Origin: Variovorax davisae
Lineage (GTDB): Bacteria; Pseudomonadota; Gammaproteobacteria; Burkholderiales; Burkholderiaceae_C
Length of the DNA stretch: 64,000 nucleotides
Direction of reading: 5' to 3'
NCBI RefSeq assembly: GCF_030316845.1
Contig: NZ_JASZYS010000021.1
Coordinates: 54,936-118,935, forward strand
How positions within the stretch are numbered: the first letter of the stretch is position 1; every line of letters begins with the position of its first letter. The position numbers and the translations under genes were made by a program. The notes below the pieces were generated by a model that searched no databases, was not told the DNA's origin, and worked only from the letters and a program-made list of their open reading frames with translations. Of this stretch, positions 26,499-36,124 are shown one piece after another.

Positions 26499-27457
26499 GA
26501 AGCCCTCCCGGTCTTCACCAGCCGCGACAGCGCCCCCATGATCCCGCCGCGGCCGAGCATGACGGCGGCGATCAGGAAGATGCCGAGCCAGAACATCCAG
26601 TACTGCGGGTTGAGATCGGCGAACCCGTCGTGCACCAGCATGTAGACGATCGCGCCGATCATGCCGCCGTACAGCCGGCCGGTGCCGCCGAGCACGAGGA
26701 TGATCAGCACCTCGGCCGAGCGGTTGAAGCCGATCGATTCGATGCCGACGAACTGCGTGGTCTGGGCCAGCAGCGCGCCGGCGATGCCGGCCACGCCGGC
26801 CGACAGCGCATAGGCCAGGCGCAGGCGGGCCTCGACCGGCGAGCCGATCGCCAGCATGCGCTTGCGGCTGTCGTGGATGCCGCGCAGCGTGAGCCCGAAA
26901 GGCGAGCGCAGCACCAGCCGCACGCCGAGGAACACCACCAGCACCACGCCGTAGGCATAGGCGAAAGCGGTCTTGCCGAAGAGGTCGAACTCGAACAGGC
27001 CCAGCACCGGCGCGATCACCACGCCCTGCAGGCCGTCGGTGCCGCCGGTGATCGACGACAGCCGGTTGGCCAGCTCGGCCAGCAGCATGCACACGCCGAT
27101 GGTGATCATGAGCCGCGTCAGGTCGGCGCCGCGCACCACCAGGTAGCTCAGCACATAGCCGAGCGCGACGCACAGCAGCAGGGCGAACAGCAGGCCGCTG
27201 AAGGGCTCGCTCGAGCCATGCTTGGCCAGGAGGCCGGCGGCGTAGGCGCCGGCACCGAAGAAGGCGGCGTGGCCCACCGTGAGGATGCCCGCGTAGCCGA
27301 GCGCCATGTCCAGCGAGACCGCGAACAGGCCGAAGATCATGACCTGGCTCATCAGCGTGAGCTTGTCGGGCAGCAGGAAGAAGCTCGAAGCCAGGGCGAG
27401 CCAGAAGAAGACCTCGGCGCCTCTCAGGCGGGCGGGGGTCAACGTGAGCGGCTTCAT
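26495..27457 (-). CDS. livM: ABC transporter permease, LivM-type
   Basis: A 320-residue integral membrane protein with some eight to nine hydrophobic spans and the LivM signature around YAGILTVGHAAFFGAGAYAAGLLAKHG. It forms the transmembrane channel with LivH. Start and stop both overlap neighbours by 4 bp. Confidence 0.93.
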   Translation of the reverse strand: MKPLTLTPARLRGAEVFFWLALASSFFLLPDKLTLMSQVMIFGLFAVSLDMALGYAGILTVGHAAFFGAGAYAAGLLAKHGSSEPFSGLLFALLLCVALGYVLSYLVVRGADLTRLMITIGVCMLLAELANRLSSITGGTDGLQGVVIAPVLGLFEFDLFGKTAFAYAYGVVLVVFLGVRLVLRSPFGLTLRGIHDSRKRMLAIGSPVEARLRLAYALSAGVAGIAGALLAQTTQFVGIESIGFNRSAEVLIILVLGGTGRLYGGMIGAIVYMLVHDGFADLNPQYWMFWLGIFLIAAVMLGRGGIMGALSRLVKTGRAS

Positions 27458-28314
27458 GCCAGGCCCTTGCGCGGGATGATGCCGTTGGGCCGGGCCAGCA
27501 ACATGATGATCATGACGACGTAGATGAGGAATGCGCCGGCTTCCGGCAGGTAGTACTTGCCCGCCACGTCGACGATGCCGACCAGCAGCGCGGCCACGAA
27601 GGGGCCGGTGATGGTGCCGGCGCCGCCGACGCAGACGACGATCAGGAAATACACGAGGTACTTGAGCGGGAACGAGGGCTCGAGCCCGAGCATGCCGAGG
27701 CTCAGCGCGCCGCCGAGCCCCGCCAAGCCGCAGCCCAGCGAGAAGGTCAGGAAGAACAGCCGCTGCACGTGGATGCCGGTGCCGCCGGCGACGCGCTGGT
27801 TGTCGACCGCGGCGCGCACCATCGCGCCGTAGCGCGTCTTGCCGAGCACCCCCAGCAGGGCCGCCAGCACGGCCACGCCGCAGAGGATCAGGAACAGGCG
27901 GTAGCGCCCCACCTCCAGGCCCAGCAGCGACACCCGGCCGTCCAGCAGCGGCGGCAGCTGGAAGGCCTGCAGGGTCGGGCCGAAGAAATACGTGAACACC
28001 GCGACCGACACGAACACGATCCCGATCGACAGCAGCACCTGGTCGAGCGGATGGGCGCGGTAGAGCCGCCGGTAGAAGCAGAACTCCAGCACCGCGCCGA
28101 CCAGCGCGGCGGCGACGAAGGCCGCCGCCAGCGACGGGAAGAAGCCGACGCCGAAATGGTTCATCAGAACACTCGCGGCGTAGCCGCCGACCATCGCGAA
28201 CGTGCCGTGCGCGAGGTTGACGAAGTTCATGAGGCCCATCGTGATGGACAGGCCCACCCCGATGAGGAACAGGAGCATGCCGTAGGCCACTCCGTCGAAG
28301 ATCACGATTCCCAT
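27454..28314 (-). CDS. livH: ABC transporter permease, LivH-type
   Basis: A 286-residue permease with the motif GLMNFVNLAHGTFAMVGGYAA and about eight membrane spans. It partners LivM. It begins 37 bp after the receptor gene and overlaps livM by 4 bp. Confidence 0.93.
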   Translation of the reverse strand: MGIVIFDGVAYGMLLFLIGVGLSITMGLMNFVNLAHGTFAMVGGYAASVLMNHFGVGFFPSLAAAFVAAALVGAVLEFCFYRRLYRAHPLDQVLLSIGIVFVSVAVFTYFFGPTLQAFQLPPLLDGRVSLLGLEVGRYRLFLILCGVAVLAALLGVLGKTRYGAMVRAAVDNQRVAGGTGIHVQRLFFLTFSLGCGLAGLGGALSLGMLGLEPSFPLKYLVYFLIVVCVGGAGTITGPFVAALLVGIVDVAGKYYLPEAGAFLIYVVMIIMLLARPNGIIPRKGLA

Positions 28315-28351
28315 GGATGTCCCGTTGCTGCTGGCGACCGGCCGGGGCCGG

Positions 28352-29545
28352 TTACTGGCTTTCCTTGGCCGGGTCCTTGACGCGCTCGAACTTGTCGAAC
28401 TCGACGTTCACCAGTTCGCCTTTCACGCGCTCGGTCTTGCGGATGTAGACCGTCTGCACGATGTCGCGGGTGGCGGGGTCGATCTCGATCGGGCCGCGCG
28501 GGCTCTCGAACTTCAGCCCCTTGAGCGCTTCCATGAACTTGTCGCCTGTGAGGTCGCCCTTGGTCTTGGCGAGTGCCAGGTCGATGGCGGCCATGGTGTC
28601 GTAGGCCGTGACCGCGAAGTAGCTCGGGCGCAGCTTGGAGCCGAACTCGGCCGCGAAGTCCTTGACGAACTTCTGGTTCTTCGGCGACGCATGGGCGTAC
28701 GAATAGTGGTGGCTCGTGACCAGGCCCAGCGCCACGTCGCCGGTGGCGTCGAGGTAGCTGTCGTCGGTGGCTTCGCCGGTGGCGTAGAGCTTGATGCCGG
28801 CTTCTTCCATGCCGCGCTCCTTCCAGACCTTGAGGAAGGCCGGCGGCATCACGCCCGACGGAAAGAAGAAGAAGACCGCCTGCGGCTTGGCGTCCTTGAT
28901 GCGCTGTACGTAGGCCGAGAAGTCGGGGTTGTTCATCGGCGTGCGGACCTCGCCCACCACCTTGCCGCCCGCGGCCGTGAAGGCTTTCTTGAAGGCGGTC
29001 TCGGCGTCGGTGCCCGAGGCGTAGTCGGCGACCACGGTGTAGGCCTCCTTCACGCCCTGCTTGACCATCCAGCGCGCCATCGGGTCGGTGACCTGCTGCA
29101 CGGTGAACGACAGCCGCGCCACGTAGGGGGAGCTGCCGGTGATCGCGGAGGAGGCCGCGTTCATCACGAGGGTCGGGATCTTGGCCTGGGTGGCAATCGC
29201 CGCGACCGCGTAGGCGTTGGGGCTGAAGTCGAGGCCGGTGAGCACGCTCACCTTGTCGCGCACCACCAGTTCCTGGGCGATGCGCTTGGCGGTGTCGGGC
29301 GCCGGGCCGGCGGTGTCTTTCTTGATGATCTCGACCGGGCGGCCGGCGATCTTGCCGCCGTGTTCCTTGAGGTACAGCGCGACGCCGGCGTCGAACTGGC
29401 GGCCGTAGTCGGCATAGGGGCCGGAGTAGGTCGCGATCAGGCCGATGCGCAGCGGCTCGTCGGCCGCCTGCGCGGACATGGCACCGAAGGCGCCGAGGCA
29501 GGCCAGCGTGAGGGTGGCGAGCGCGTTTCTCTTGTTCATCATCAT
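28352..29545 (-). CDS. ABC transporter substrate-binding protein (LivK-like)
   Basis: A 397-residue periplasmic receptor: three consecutive Met codons, signal peptide NKRNALATLTLACLGAFGAMSAQA, then DEPLRIGLIATYSGPYADYGRQFDAGVALYLKEHGGKI, the Peripla_BP_6 opening. GGAG is 8 bp before the first Met. It supplies the specificity of the Liv-type importer encoded after it. The close linkage with a Rieske oxygenase operon suggests import of the oxygenase substrate rather than of leucine. Confidence 0.92.
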   Translation of the reverse strand: MMMNKRNALATLTLACLGAFGAMSAQAADEPLRIGLIATYSGPYADYGRQFDAGVALYLKEHGGKIAGRPVEIIKKDTAGPAPDTAKRIAQELVVRDKVSVLTGLDFSPNAYAVAAIATQAKIPTLVMNAASSAITGSSPYVARLSFTVQQVTDPMARWMVKQGVKEAYTVVADYASGTDAETAFKKAFTAAGGKVVGEVRTPMNNPDFSAYVQRIKDAKPQAVFFFFPSGVMPPAFLKVWKERGMEEAGIKLYATGEATDDSYLDATGDVALGLVTSHHYSYAHASPKNQKFVKDFAAEFGSKLRPSYFAVTAYDTMAAIDLALAKTKGDLTGDKFMEALKGLKFESPRGPIEIDPATRDIVQTVYIRKTERVKGELVNVEFDKFERVKDPAKESQ

Positions 29546-29594
29546 CGGGGAAGCTCCGTTCAGGGAAGCCGGCGAGCCGGCGGGCAAGGGGTGA

Positions 29595-30827
29595 TCAGGC
29601 GACCGTCTTGAGGTCGAAGGAGGGGTCGGCGAGCTGGTCGGCTGCGAGGCGGACACGGGCGCCGATCAGCTTGCGGCTTTGCATGTGCTCGGCCGGCTTG
29701 TTCACCGAGTGGGCGGCCACGAGTGTGCCTTGCCGCAGGTAGAACACGCTGAAGCGGTCGCTGGCCATGTCGCCGCGCAGCACCACGTCGTCGCCGGGCG
29801 CGGCCAGGCCGGTCATCTGCAGCTTGAGGTCGAACTGGTCGCTCCAGAACCAGGGCACGGCGGTGCAGGGCGCCGCGCGGCCGACCACCAGGGAGGCCAG
29901 CGCGCGGGCGCCGTCGTTGGCCGACTGGATCGACTCCAGCCGCATGCGCGCCGGCACGCCCGGCGCGGGCGGCAGCGCCATGCTGGCGACGTCGCCCGCG
30001 GCCAGCACCCGCGGCGCTGACGTGCGGCCCAGCATGTCGACGACGATGCCGTTGTCGACCGCGATGCCGGCCTGCTGCGCCAGCTCGGCGTTGGGCAGCA
30101 CGCCGATGCCGAGCACGACCAGGTCGCAGTCGACGCGCGTGCCGTCGTCGAGCTCGACCGCGGCCACCCGGCCCTGCGCCCCGTGCAGCGCGCGCACGCC
30201 GCGGCCGGTCAGGAGCGCCACGCCGCGGCGGCGATGCGCGTCCTCGACATAGGCCGACATCTGCGGCGGGAAGGCCCGTGCCAGCAGGTGCGGCTGGGCC
30301 TCGACCACGGTGACCTCGGCGCCGCGCGCGCGCAGCGCCGACGCCACCTCCAGGCCGATGAAGCCGCCGCCGATCACGCAGGCGCGCTCGCTGCGGCCGG
30401 CGGCGTCGGCGATGCGCAGCGCATCGTCGAGCGTGCGCAGGTCGAGCACGCCGTCGAGCGTCGCGCCCGGCAGCGCGAAAGGCCGGCAGCGCGCGCCGGT
30501 GGCGAGCGCGAGCCAGCCGTAGTCGAGCTCGGCGCCGTCGTCGAGCCGCACATGGCGCGCGCCGGGGTCGAGCGCCGTGGCGCGCCGGCCGAGCACCAGC
30601 TCGATGCCGTTCTGGGTGAAAAAATCCGGGCCGCGCAGCGCCAGCTGGTCGACGCTGGTCTTGCCGGTCAGCAGGCCCTTGGACAGGGGCGGGCGCTGGT
30701 AGGGCGCGTGGCGCTCGTCGCCGACGATGACGATGCGCTCCTCGAAGCCGAGCTCGCGCGCGCTGGCGGCCAGCTGCACGCCGGCATAGGACGCGCCGAC
30801 GATCACCAGGGGATGGGCGGCGGGCAT
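29595..30827 (-). CDS. NAD(P)H:ferredoxin reductase (FAD)
   Basis: A 410-residue FAD-dependent reductase of the putidaredoxin/rubredoxin reductase family: FAD motif LVIVGASYAGVQLAAS, YQRPPLSKGLL (about 48-58), NAD motif CVIGGGFIGLEVASALRARG near 150, and the late FAD motif VLAAGDVASM. It hands electrons from NAD(P)H to the ferredoxin encoded immediately upstream, whose stop overlaps its start by one base (TGATG). Length and fold match reductases of three-component Rieske oxygenases. The long open frame before the Met is antisense noise of the GS gene. Confidence 0.92.
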   Translation of the reverse strand: MPAAHPLVIVGASYAGVQLAASARELGFEERIVIVGDERHAPYQRPPLSKGLLTGKTSVDQLALRGPDFFTQNGIELVLGRRATALDPGARHVRLDDGAELDYGWLALATGARCRPFALPGATLDGVLDLRTLDDALRIADAAGRSERACVIGGGFIGLEVASALRARGAEVTVVEAQPHLLARAFPPQMSAYVEDAHRRRGVALLTGRGVRALHGAQGRVAAVELDDGTRVDCDLVVLGIGVLPNAELAQQAGIAVDNGIVVDMLGRTSAPRVLAAGDVASMALPPAPGVPARMRLESIQSANDGARALASLVVGRAAPCTAVPWFWSDQFDLKLQMTGLAAPGDDVVLRGDMASDRFSVFYLRQGTLVAAHSVNKPAEHMQSRKLIGARVRLAADQLADPSFDLKTVA

Positions 30828-31150
30828 CAGCTCTGGGTCTCGGGGATGCGCACGGTCAGGCCGTCCAGCTCGGCGGTCACCGTGAGCTGGCAGCTCAGGC
30901 GGCTGCCCGGCCTGCGCTCGGAGGCGACGCCGTCGAGCAGCTCGCTTTCCATCTCGTCGGCGGGCGGCAGGCGGTCGGCGAAGGCCTCGTCGACATAGAC
31001 GTGGCAGGTGGCGCACGAGCAGGAACCGCCACACTCGGCGTCGATGCCGCGCACGTTGCCGCGGATGGCGTTCTCCATCACGCTGGAACCGGGCTTGGCG
31101 TCGACGCTGCGGCTGCTGCCGTCTTTCAGGATGTAGTGGATCGTGGGCAT
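30827..31150 (-). CDS. [2Fe-2S] ferredoxin, adrenodoxin/putidaredoxin type
   Basis: A 107-residue ferredoxin with the cluster ligands Cys40, Cys46, Cys49 and Cys87 in the spacing C-x5-C-x2-C-x37-C that marks the vertebrate-type class, not the plant type or the Rieske type. It is the electron carrier between the reductase and the Rieske oxygenase of the same operon. The start at 31150 lies 11 bp after the glutamine-synthetase-like gene. Confidence 0.93.
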   Translation of the reverse strand: MPTIHYILKDGSSRSVDAKPGSSVMENAIRGNVRGIDAECGGSCSCATCHVYVDEAFADRLPPADEMESELLDGVASERRPGSRLSCQLTVTAELDGLTVRIPETQS

Positions 31151-31161
31151 GGCGGGCGGAG

Positions 31162-32601
31162 TCAGAACATGTCGAAGTACTCGCGGTGTTCCCACTCGCT
31201 GACTTCGAGGTTGAAGCGGGCGATCTCCGCTTCCTTGATGTGGCACAGGTAGTCGACGAAGGGCTTGCCCATCTGCGCGTTGAGCATCTCGTCGCCGCGC
31301 AGGCAGGCGAGCGCATCGCCGAGCGAGCGCGGCAGCTGCTCGGCCGGCGTTTCATAGGGCGCGTCGGCGGACGGCCCCGGGTCCGTCTTGTTGCGGATGC
31401 CATCCAGACCGGAGAACAGCTGCGACGCGAGGTAGAGGTAGGGGTTGGCCGTCGGCTCGCCGACGCGATTCTCGATCCGGGTCGCGTTCTGCCCGGCGCC
31501 GCCCAGCACGCGCAGCATCGCGCCGCGGTTGTCGCGGGCCCAGATGGCGCGGTCGGGTGCCAGCGAGAAGGGCCGGTAGCGGCGGTAGCCGTTGATGGTC
31601 GGGCTCGCCAGGGCCGCCGCGCCGCAGGCATGCTGCTTCAGGCCGCCGAGGTAGTGCAGGCCGATCTCGCTCAGGTCCTGGCCGGGCTCGGCCGGCATGA
31701 AGGCGTTGACCCCGTCGCTGCGGCGGCGCAGCGACTGGTGCAGGTGCCAGCCGCTGGACATCACGTTCGGGATCTTCGGCCGGCACATGAAGGTGGCGTG
31801 GTAGCCGGCGCGCTGGCAGATCTGCTTGATGGCGCTGCGCAAGAGCACCATGGTGTCGGCCGGCAGCACGCCGGCGGTCGGGCCGAAGGTCAGCTCGAAC
31901 TGGCTCGGGCCGAACTCGATCTCGAGCGAGCGCAGCGGCAGGCCCAGCGCCACCAGCTGCGAGCGCAGCAGTTCCATCACGGCGTCGACCCGGTCGTAGC
32001 GCAGTTCGGTCAGGTACTGGTGGCCGTGCGACAGCAGCGACACCCGCGGCGGCTCGCCGGGCTGGCCGGAATCGGCCAGGCCCAGGCGCGGGTCTTCGAG
32101 CTTGAAGACGTGGAACTCGACCTCCAGGCCGGCGATGAAGTCCAGCCCCAGTTCGCCGAGCTGCTGCACGGCGCGCTGCAGGATCTGGCGCGTGGCATAG
32201 GGGCAGGGCCGGCCGTCGGCCATGTAGGCATCGCACAGGACCCAGCCCGAGCGCGGCGCCCAGGGCAGCACCTTGAAGGTGGCGGGGTCGGCCACCACCG
32301 TGAAGTCGGCGCCGCCCTGGAAGCCCTCGATGGCGAAGCCGCCACCGGCCGCGAACACCGGGAACACGGTCTTGTGCGAGGTGTCCTTGGCGAGCAGGGT
32401 GGAGGTGAGGTTGACGCCGTCCCACAGCGCGGCGCGGGCTTCGCTGGCGACCAGGGTCTTGCCGCGCAAGAGGCCGTGCTGGTCGGGCCAGGCGAAGCGC
32501 ACCACGTCGACTTCGCCGGCGTCGATGCGGCGCACCAGTTCCTGGGCCTGCTTGTGCTGGTCGTCGGACCAGAGGCCGTGGCGGTCTACAAAGGAGCTCA
32601 T
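31162..32601 (-). CDS. Glutamine synthetase-like gamma-glutamyl ligase
   Basis: A 479-residue member of the glutamine synthetase superfamily. Metal and ATP residues are present: Glu160/Glu162 (AGLEVEFHVF), Glu227/Glu229/Glu236 (LEIEFGPSQFEL), His286/His288 (SGWHLHQSL), Asn337-Arg340 (INGYRRYRP) and a C-terminal RIENRVGEP loop. It is probably not the housekeeping GlnA: it sits in a Rieske oxygenase operon. Family members in catabolic clusters (gamma-glutamylanilide synthase, gamma-glutamylpolyamine or isopropylamine ligases) attach glutamate to an amine before oxidation. The amine is unknown. Confidence 0.85.
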   Translation of the reverse strand: MSSFVDRHGLWSDDQHKQAQELVRRIDAGEVDVVRFAWPDQHGLLRGKTLVASEARAALWDGVNLTSTLLAKDTSHKTVFPVFAAGGGFAIEGFQGGADFTVVADPATFKVLPWAPRSGWVLCDAYMADGRPCPYATRQILQRAVQQLGELGLDFIAGLEVEFHVFKLEDPRLGLADSGQPGEPPRVSLLSHGHQYLTELRYDRVDAVMELLRSQLVALGLPLRSLEIEFGPSQFELTFGPTAGVLPADTMVLLRSAIKQICQRAGYHATFMCRPKIPNVMSSGWHLHQSLRRRSDGVNAFMPAEPGQDLSEIGLHYLGGLKQHACGAAALASPTINGYRRYRPFSLAPDRAIWARDNRGAMLRVLGGAGQNATRIENRVGEPTANPYLYLASQLFSGLDGIRNKTDPGPSADAPYETPAEQLPRSLGDALACLRGDEMLNAQMGKPFVDYLCHIKEAEIARFNLEVSEWEHREYFDMF

Positions 32602-32614
32602 GGCGTGCGCGTGC

Positions 32615-33940
32615 TCAGGCTGCGGCCAGGCGGGCCGAGGCCCAGTCCGACTGGAGGCGGCGTTCGCGGTCGGCGCTCTGCCAGTAGCCGTCGGTGTTGC
32701 CGGCCTCGCCGATGCCGTCGATCGACGGCGGTCCGGTGAGGGCGCCGGCCTGGGCGGCGTCGATCAGCATCGGCGCCGTTTCGCCGGCCTGCGTGCTCTC
32801 GATGGCCCGCACCAGCATCCGGCGGTAGGTGATGATGCCCTTGTCGGTGCTGCCCAGGTGCTCGCGCGTGCGGTCCTGGATCGGGCCCTGCGACTCGACT
32901 GCCCACTGGTCGTGCACGTTGATGTCGTCGCCCATGCCGGTGTAGGTCTGGTTCAGCTGCTCGTCGACGCTGTAGCCGTAGTTGTTGCGCTTGTTCTTGC
33001 GCGAGGTGTAGTCGGGCAGCTCATAGAGCGCGAGCCGCTGGTCGCGCATCTGCTGCTTGTCGACCGGGCCGGTGAAGCTGGTGAAGATCGCATACCAGTA
33101 GCAGTGCGTGTCGTCGACCGGGACGTGCCATTGCGAGATCGTCATCTCGGCGCTCATCGGGATCACGAAGGCCTGCGGGAATACCACGTTGGTCACGCGC
33201 ACGTGGGTCTGGGTCTCGGAGAGCTGGCGCAGCGCGGTCAGGCGCAGGCCGTAGTCGGTCGGCTCGACGCTGATGTCCGGGCGGTCGTACTCGCGCAGCA
33301 CCTGGGTGATCGGCATCTCGGAGTCGGCCGAGGCGCCGCGGAACTGCTTGCCGTAGCTCTCGGAGGTGTCGGCATCCTCGAAGAAGCGGTGCAGGTACGA
33401 GGCATGGGCCGGGTCGATGCCGACCTCGAGCGCCTGCAGCCAGTTGCATTCGAACAGGCCCTTGAAGGCGAAGGTGTGCGAGTCGGGCGCCACGAAGCAG
33501 TCGAACGCGGGGAACGCGGGCGGCTCGCCTTCGCCGATGTAGGCGAACACGGTGCCGGCGCGCTCGACCACCGGATAGGCGGCCTGCTTGATGCGGGTGC
33601 AGAGCTTGCTGCCGACCGGCTCGGCCGGGGTTTCCAGGCAGTTGCCCTTGGCGTCGAACAGCCAGCCATGGAAGGGGCAGCGCAGGCCGCCGTGCTCGAG
33701 GCGGCCGAAGGCCAGGTCGGCACCGCGGTGCGGGCAATCGCGGTCGAGCATGCCCAGCTGGCCCTGCTCGTCGCGGAACAGGACGAAGTGCTGGCCCATC
33801 AGCTGCACCGCCTTGACCGGGCGCGGACCGGCGAGCTCGTCGGCCAGCGCCACCGGCTGCCAGTAGCGGCGCAACAGCGTGCCGGCGGGGGTGCCCCGGC
33901 CGACCCGGGTGATGAAATCATTCTGTTCTGCACTGATCAT
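32615..33940 (-). CDS. Rieske non-heme iron oxygenase, alpha subunit
   Basis: A 441-residue oxygenase. Rieske cluster ligands Cys69, His71, Cys88, His91 are in RDCPHRGADLAFG and CPFHGWLF; the mononuclear iron site has Asp176, His179 and His184 in GIDPAHASYLH. The N-terminus (EQNDFITRVGRGTPAGTLLRRYWQPVALADEL) is typical of the phthalate 4,5-dioxygenase/O- and N-demethylase branch that works as alpha-only oligomers, and no small subunit gene is present. Electrons come from the ferredoxin and reductase downstream. It is the first gene of the operon, starts at 33940, and is divergent from a GntR regulator. Confidence 0.92.
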   Translation of the reverse strand: MISAEQNDFITRVGRGTPAGTLLRRYWQPVALADELAGPRPVKAVQLMGQHFVLFRDEQGQLGMLDRDCPHRGADLAFGRLEHGGLRCPFHGWLFDAKGNCLETPAEPVGSKLCTRIKQAAYPVVERAGTVFAYIGEGEPPAFPAFDCFVAPDSHTFAFKGLFECNWLQALEVGIDPAHASYLHRFFEDADTSESYGKQFRGASADSEMPITQVLREYDRPDISVEPTDYGLRLTALRQLSETQTHVRVTNVVFPQAFVIPMSAEMTISQWHVPVDDTHCYWYAIFTSFTGPVDKQQMRDQRLALYELPDYTSRKNKRNNYGYSVDEQLNQTYTGMGDDINVHDQWAVESQGPIQDRTREHLGSTDKGIITYRRMLVRAIESTQAGETAPMLIDAAQAGALTGPPSIDGIGEAGNTDGYWQSADRERRLQSDWASARLAAA

Positions 33941-33982
33941 GGGGGTGCTCCGTCGTGGGATACTGTTGGAAACATGCGCTGC

Positions 33983-34145
33983 ATGCAATTGCATACATTG
34001 TCTGGGCGGTTTCTGATCCAGGTCAATCTATTTTGATTCGTCCAGGGCATTTCAGGCGCTGAAACAAGGGTTAGCACTGAGTTGTCGGCGCATCTTTGAG
34101 GTGCATCTTTCATTTTTGAATGCACTGCATCGGAGATGTATGCAA
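33983..34145. promoter_or_regulatory. Cluster of ATGCA-type palindromes between the Rieske operon and gntR
   Basis: The 286 bp divergent region holds ATGCAATTGCAT (33983-33994), ATGCA-C-TGCAT (34120-34130) and two inverted copies of TTGCATACA (33989-33997 and, on the minus strand, 34137-34145). They are candidate operators for the adjacent GntR/FCD protein, whose family binds short palindromes of this kind. The spacing allows a loop between sites. Confidence 0.55.
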
Positions 34146-34226
34146 CAAGCGGACCAAGGCGAGCTGATTGTGTGCAGCGATGGCCGATCTCCTTAGAATC
34201 GAGGCATTCCTCGTTCCGCCGCTCCC

Positions 34227-34961
34227 ATGGACTCCCAACAAAACCGTGTGCTGGTTCAACTTCGCGACCTGATCCTCAAGGGCGAATTCGTGCCCGGCGA
34301 GCGGCTGGCGGAGATCCCGCTGGCGGAGAAGCTCGGCGCCTCGCGCACGCCCGTGCGGCTGGCGCTCACCAGCCTGGAGCACGAGGGCCTGATCGAACAG
34401 TCGCCGAGCGGCGGCTACCAGATGCGCCGCTTCACCTCGCAGGAGATCGCCGACGCGATCCGCGTGCGCGGGGTGGTGGAAGGCTTCGCGGCCCGCCTGC
34501 TGGCCGAGGACGGCGCTTCGCGCCAGCTGCTGCGCGACCTGCACGACTGCCTCGACGAGGGCGACAAGGCGGTCAACAAGGCCGAGATGGGCCTGGACGA
34601 CTACGCGGCCTACGTGCAGATGAACGACCGCTTCCACCAGCTGATCATGCAGGGCTGCGGCAATGTCGCGCTCCAGCGCGTGATGGACATGCTCGACGGC
34701 CAGCCCTTCGCATCGCCGAGCGCCATGCTGCCGATGCAGTCGTCGATGGAGGAGGGGCACCAGTGGATGAAGCAGGCCCACCGCACCCACCACGCGATGG
34801 TGCAGGCGATCGAGCGCGGGCAGGGCTCGCGCGCGCAGGCGCTGGGCGAGGAGCACGTCGAGATCGCGCGCATGAACCTCGACTACGCGCTGGAGCGGCC
34901 GGAGCTCGCGGCCGAGCTGATGCCGGGGATGCGGCTGGTGGCGGGCAGGACGCGGCCCTGA
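34227..34961 (+). CDS. GntR-family regulator (FCD subfamily)
   Basis: A 244-residue regulator: N-terminal winged helix (VLVQLRDLILKGEFVPGERLAEIPLAEKLGASRTPVRLALTSLEHEGLIEQSPSGGYQMR) and an all-helical FCD effector domain with metal-ligand-like residues (NDRFHQLIM, HRTHHAMVQAI). Divergent from the Rieske/GS/Liv operon and the obvious candidate for its control; the effector would be a carboxylate substrate or intermediate. Confidence 0.92.
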   Translation: MDSQQNRVLVQLRDLILKGEFVPGERLAEIPLAEKLGASRTPVRLALTSLEHEGLIEQSPSGGYQMRRFTSQEIADAIRVRGVVEGFAARLLAEDGASRQLLRDLHDCLDEGDKAVNKAEMGLDDYAAYVQMNDRFHQLIMQGCGNVALQRVMDMLDGQPFASPSAMLPMQSSMEEGHQWMKQAHRTHHAMVQAIERGQGSRAQALGEEHVEIARMNLDYALERPELAAELMPGMRLVAGRTRP

Positions 34962-35079
34962 ACCAGGGCGAGAAACCCTGCCGGCAGGGGCTGGGCCGTC
35001 TGGAAGATGCCGATCGATGTCATAGTGCCCGGTCTTGAAGCCACTGTCGTCGGGCGATCGCATCGCGCAAGGAGATCTC

Positions 35080-36075
35080 ATGAAGACAGCCGTGTTCAGC
35101 ACGCGTAGCTACGACAAGACCCTGCTGACGGCGGCCAATGCCACGGCGGGGCATGAACTGAGCTTCCTCCAAGACAGGTTGACGGCCAGCACGGCGTCGC
35201 TGGCCGCCGGCTGCGAGGCCGTCTGTGTCTTCGTGAACGACAACGTCGATGCCGAAGTGCTGGCCCTGCTGGCCGCGCAGGGAACCCGGCTGGTGGCCAC
35301 CCGTTCCACCGGCTACAACCAGATCGACGCTGCGGCCGCCGCACGGCTGGGCATCGAGGTCGTGCGTGTCACCGACTACTCGCCGCATTCGGTGGCCGAG
35401 TTCGCCGTCGGCCTGCTGCTGGCGGTGAACCGCAAGATCGCGCGGGCCAGCGCGCGCACGCGCGACGGCAACTTCGAACTCGACGGCCTGATGGGCTTCG
35501 ACCTGCACGGCAAGACGGTGGGCGTCATCGGCACCGGCAAGATCGGCACCATCTTCGCGCGCATCATGCTGGGCTTCGGGTGCACGGTGCTGGGCCATGA
35601 CCAGTACCCCAACCCGGCCTTCGAGGCCATGGGCGGGCGCTATGCGAGCACGATGGACCTGGTGCCCGAGTGCGATGTCGTCTCGCTGCATTGCCCCCTG
35701 ACGCCCGAGACACGGCACGTCGTGAACGCCGCGTCGCTGGCGCGCGCCAAGCGCGGCGCCATCCTCATCAACACCAGCCGCGGCGGCCTGGTGGACACCG
35801 AGGCCGTGATCGCCGCGCTGAAGACCGGGCAACTCGGCGGACTGGCGATCGACGTCTACGAGCAGGAGGCCAGCCTGTTCTTCCAGGACCTGTCGTCGAC
35901 CATCATCGAGGACGACGTGATCCAGAGGCTGGTGTCGTTCCACAACGTGATCGTGACGGGCCACCAGGGCTTCTTCACCCAAGAGGCCATCGGGCAGATC
36001 ATGCAGACCACCATCGAGAGCATCAGTGCCTTCGAGGCCGGGGCCGAGCTGGTCAACCGTGTTCCGGTTTCGTGA
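35080..36075 (+). CDS. D-lactate dehydrogenase-like 2-hydroxyacid dehydrogenase
   Basis: A 331-residue NAD-dependent D-2-hydroxyacid dehydrogenase of the fermentative LdhA group: TRSTGYNQID (74-83), NAD motif GVIGTGKIG, and the catalytic Arg234 (NTSRGG), Glu263 and His295 (GHQGFF), nearly the same numbering as E. coli LdhA. AAGGAG stands 6 bp before the ATG at 35080. It follows the GntR gene after 118 bp, a gap with a CCCTGCCGGCAGGG palindrome, and is probably a separate unit. It reduces pyruvate to D-lactate or the reverse. Confidence 0.9.
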   Translation: MKTAVFSTRSYDKTLLTAANATAGHELSFLQDRLTASTASLAAGCEAVCVFVNDNVDAEVLALLAAQGTRLVATRSTGYNQIDAAAAARLGIEVVRVTDYSPHSVAEFAVGLLLAVNRKIARASARTRDGNFELDGLMGFDLHGKTVGVIGTGKIGTIFARIMLGFGCTVLGHDQYPNPAFEAMGGRYASTMDLVPECDVVSLHCPLTPETRHVVNAASLARAKRGAILINTSRGGLVDTEAVIAALKTGQLGGLAIDVYEQEASLFFQDLSSTIIEDDVIQRLVSFHNVIVTGHQGFFTQEAIGQIMQTTIESISAFEAGAELVNRVPVS

Positions 36076-36124
36076 CCACCTTGACAGCGCCGGCGCGACT
36101 GCACAGCAGCGTCTGGGCGAGCAG

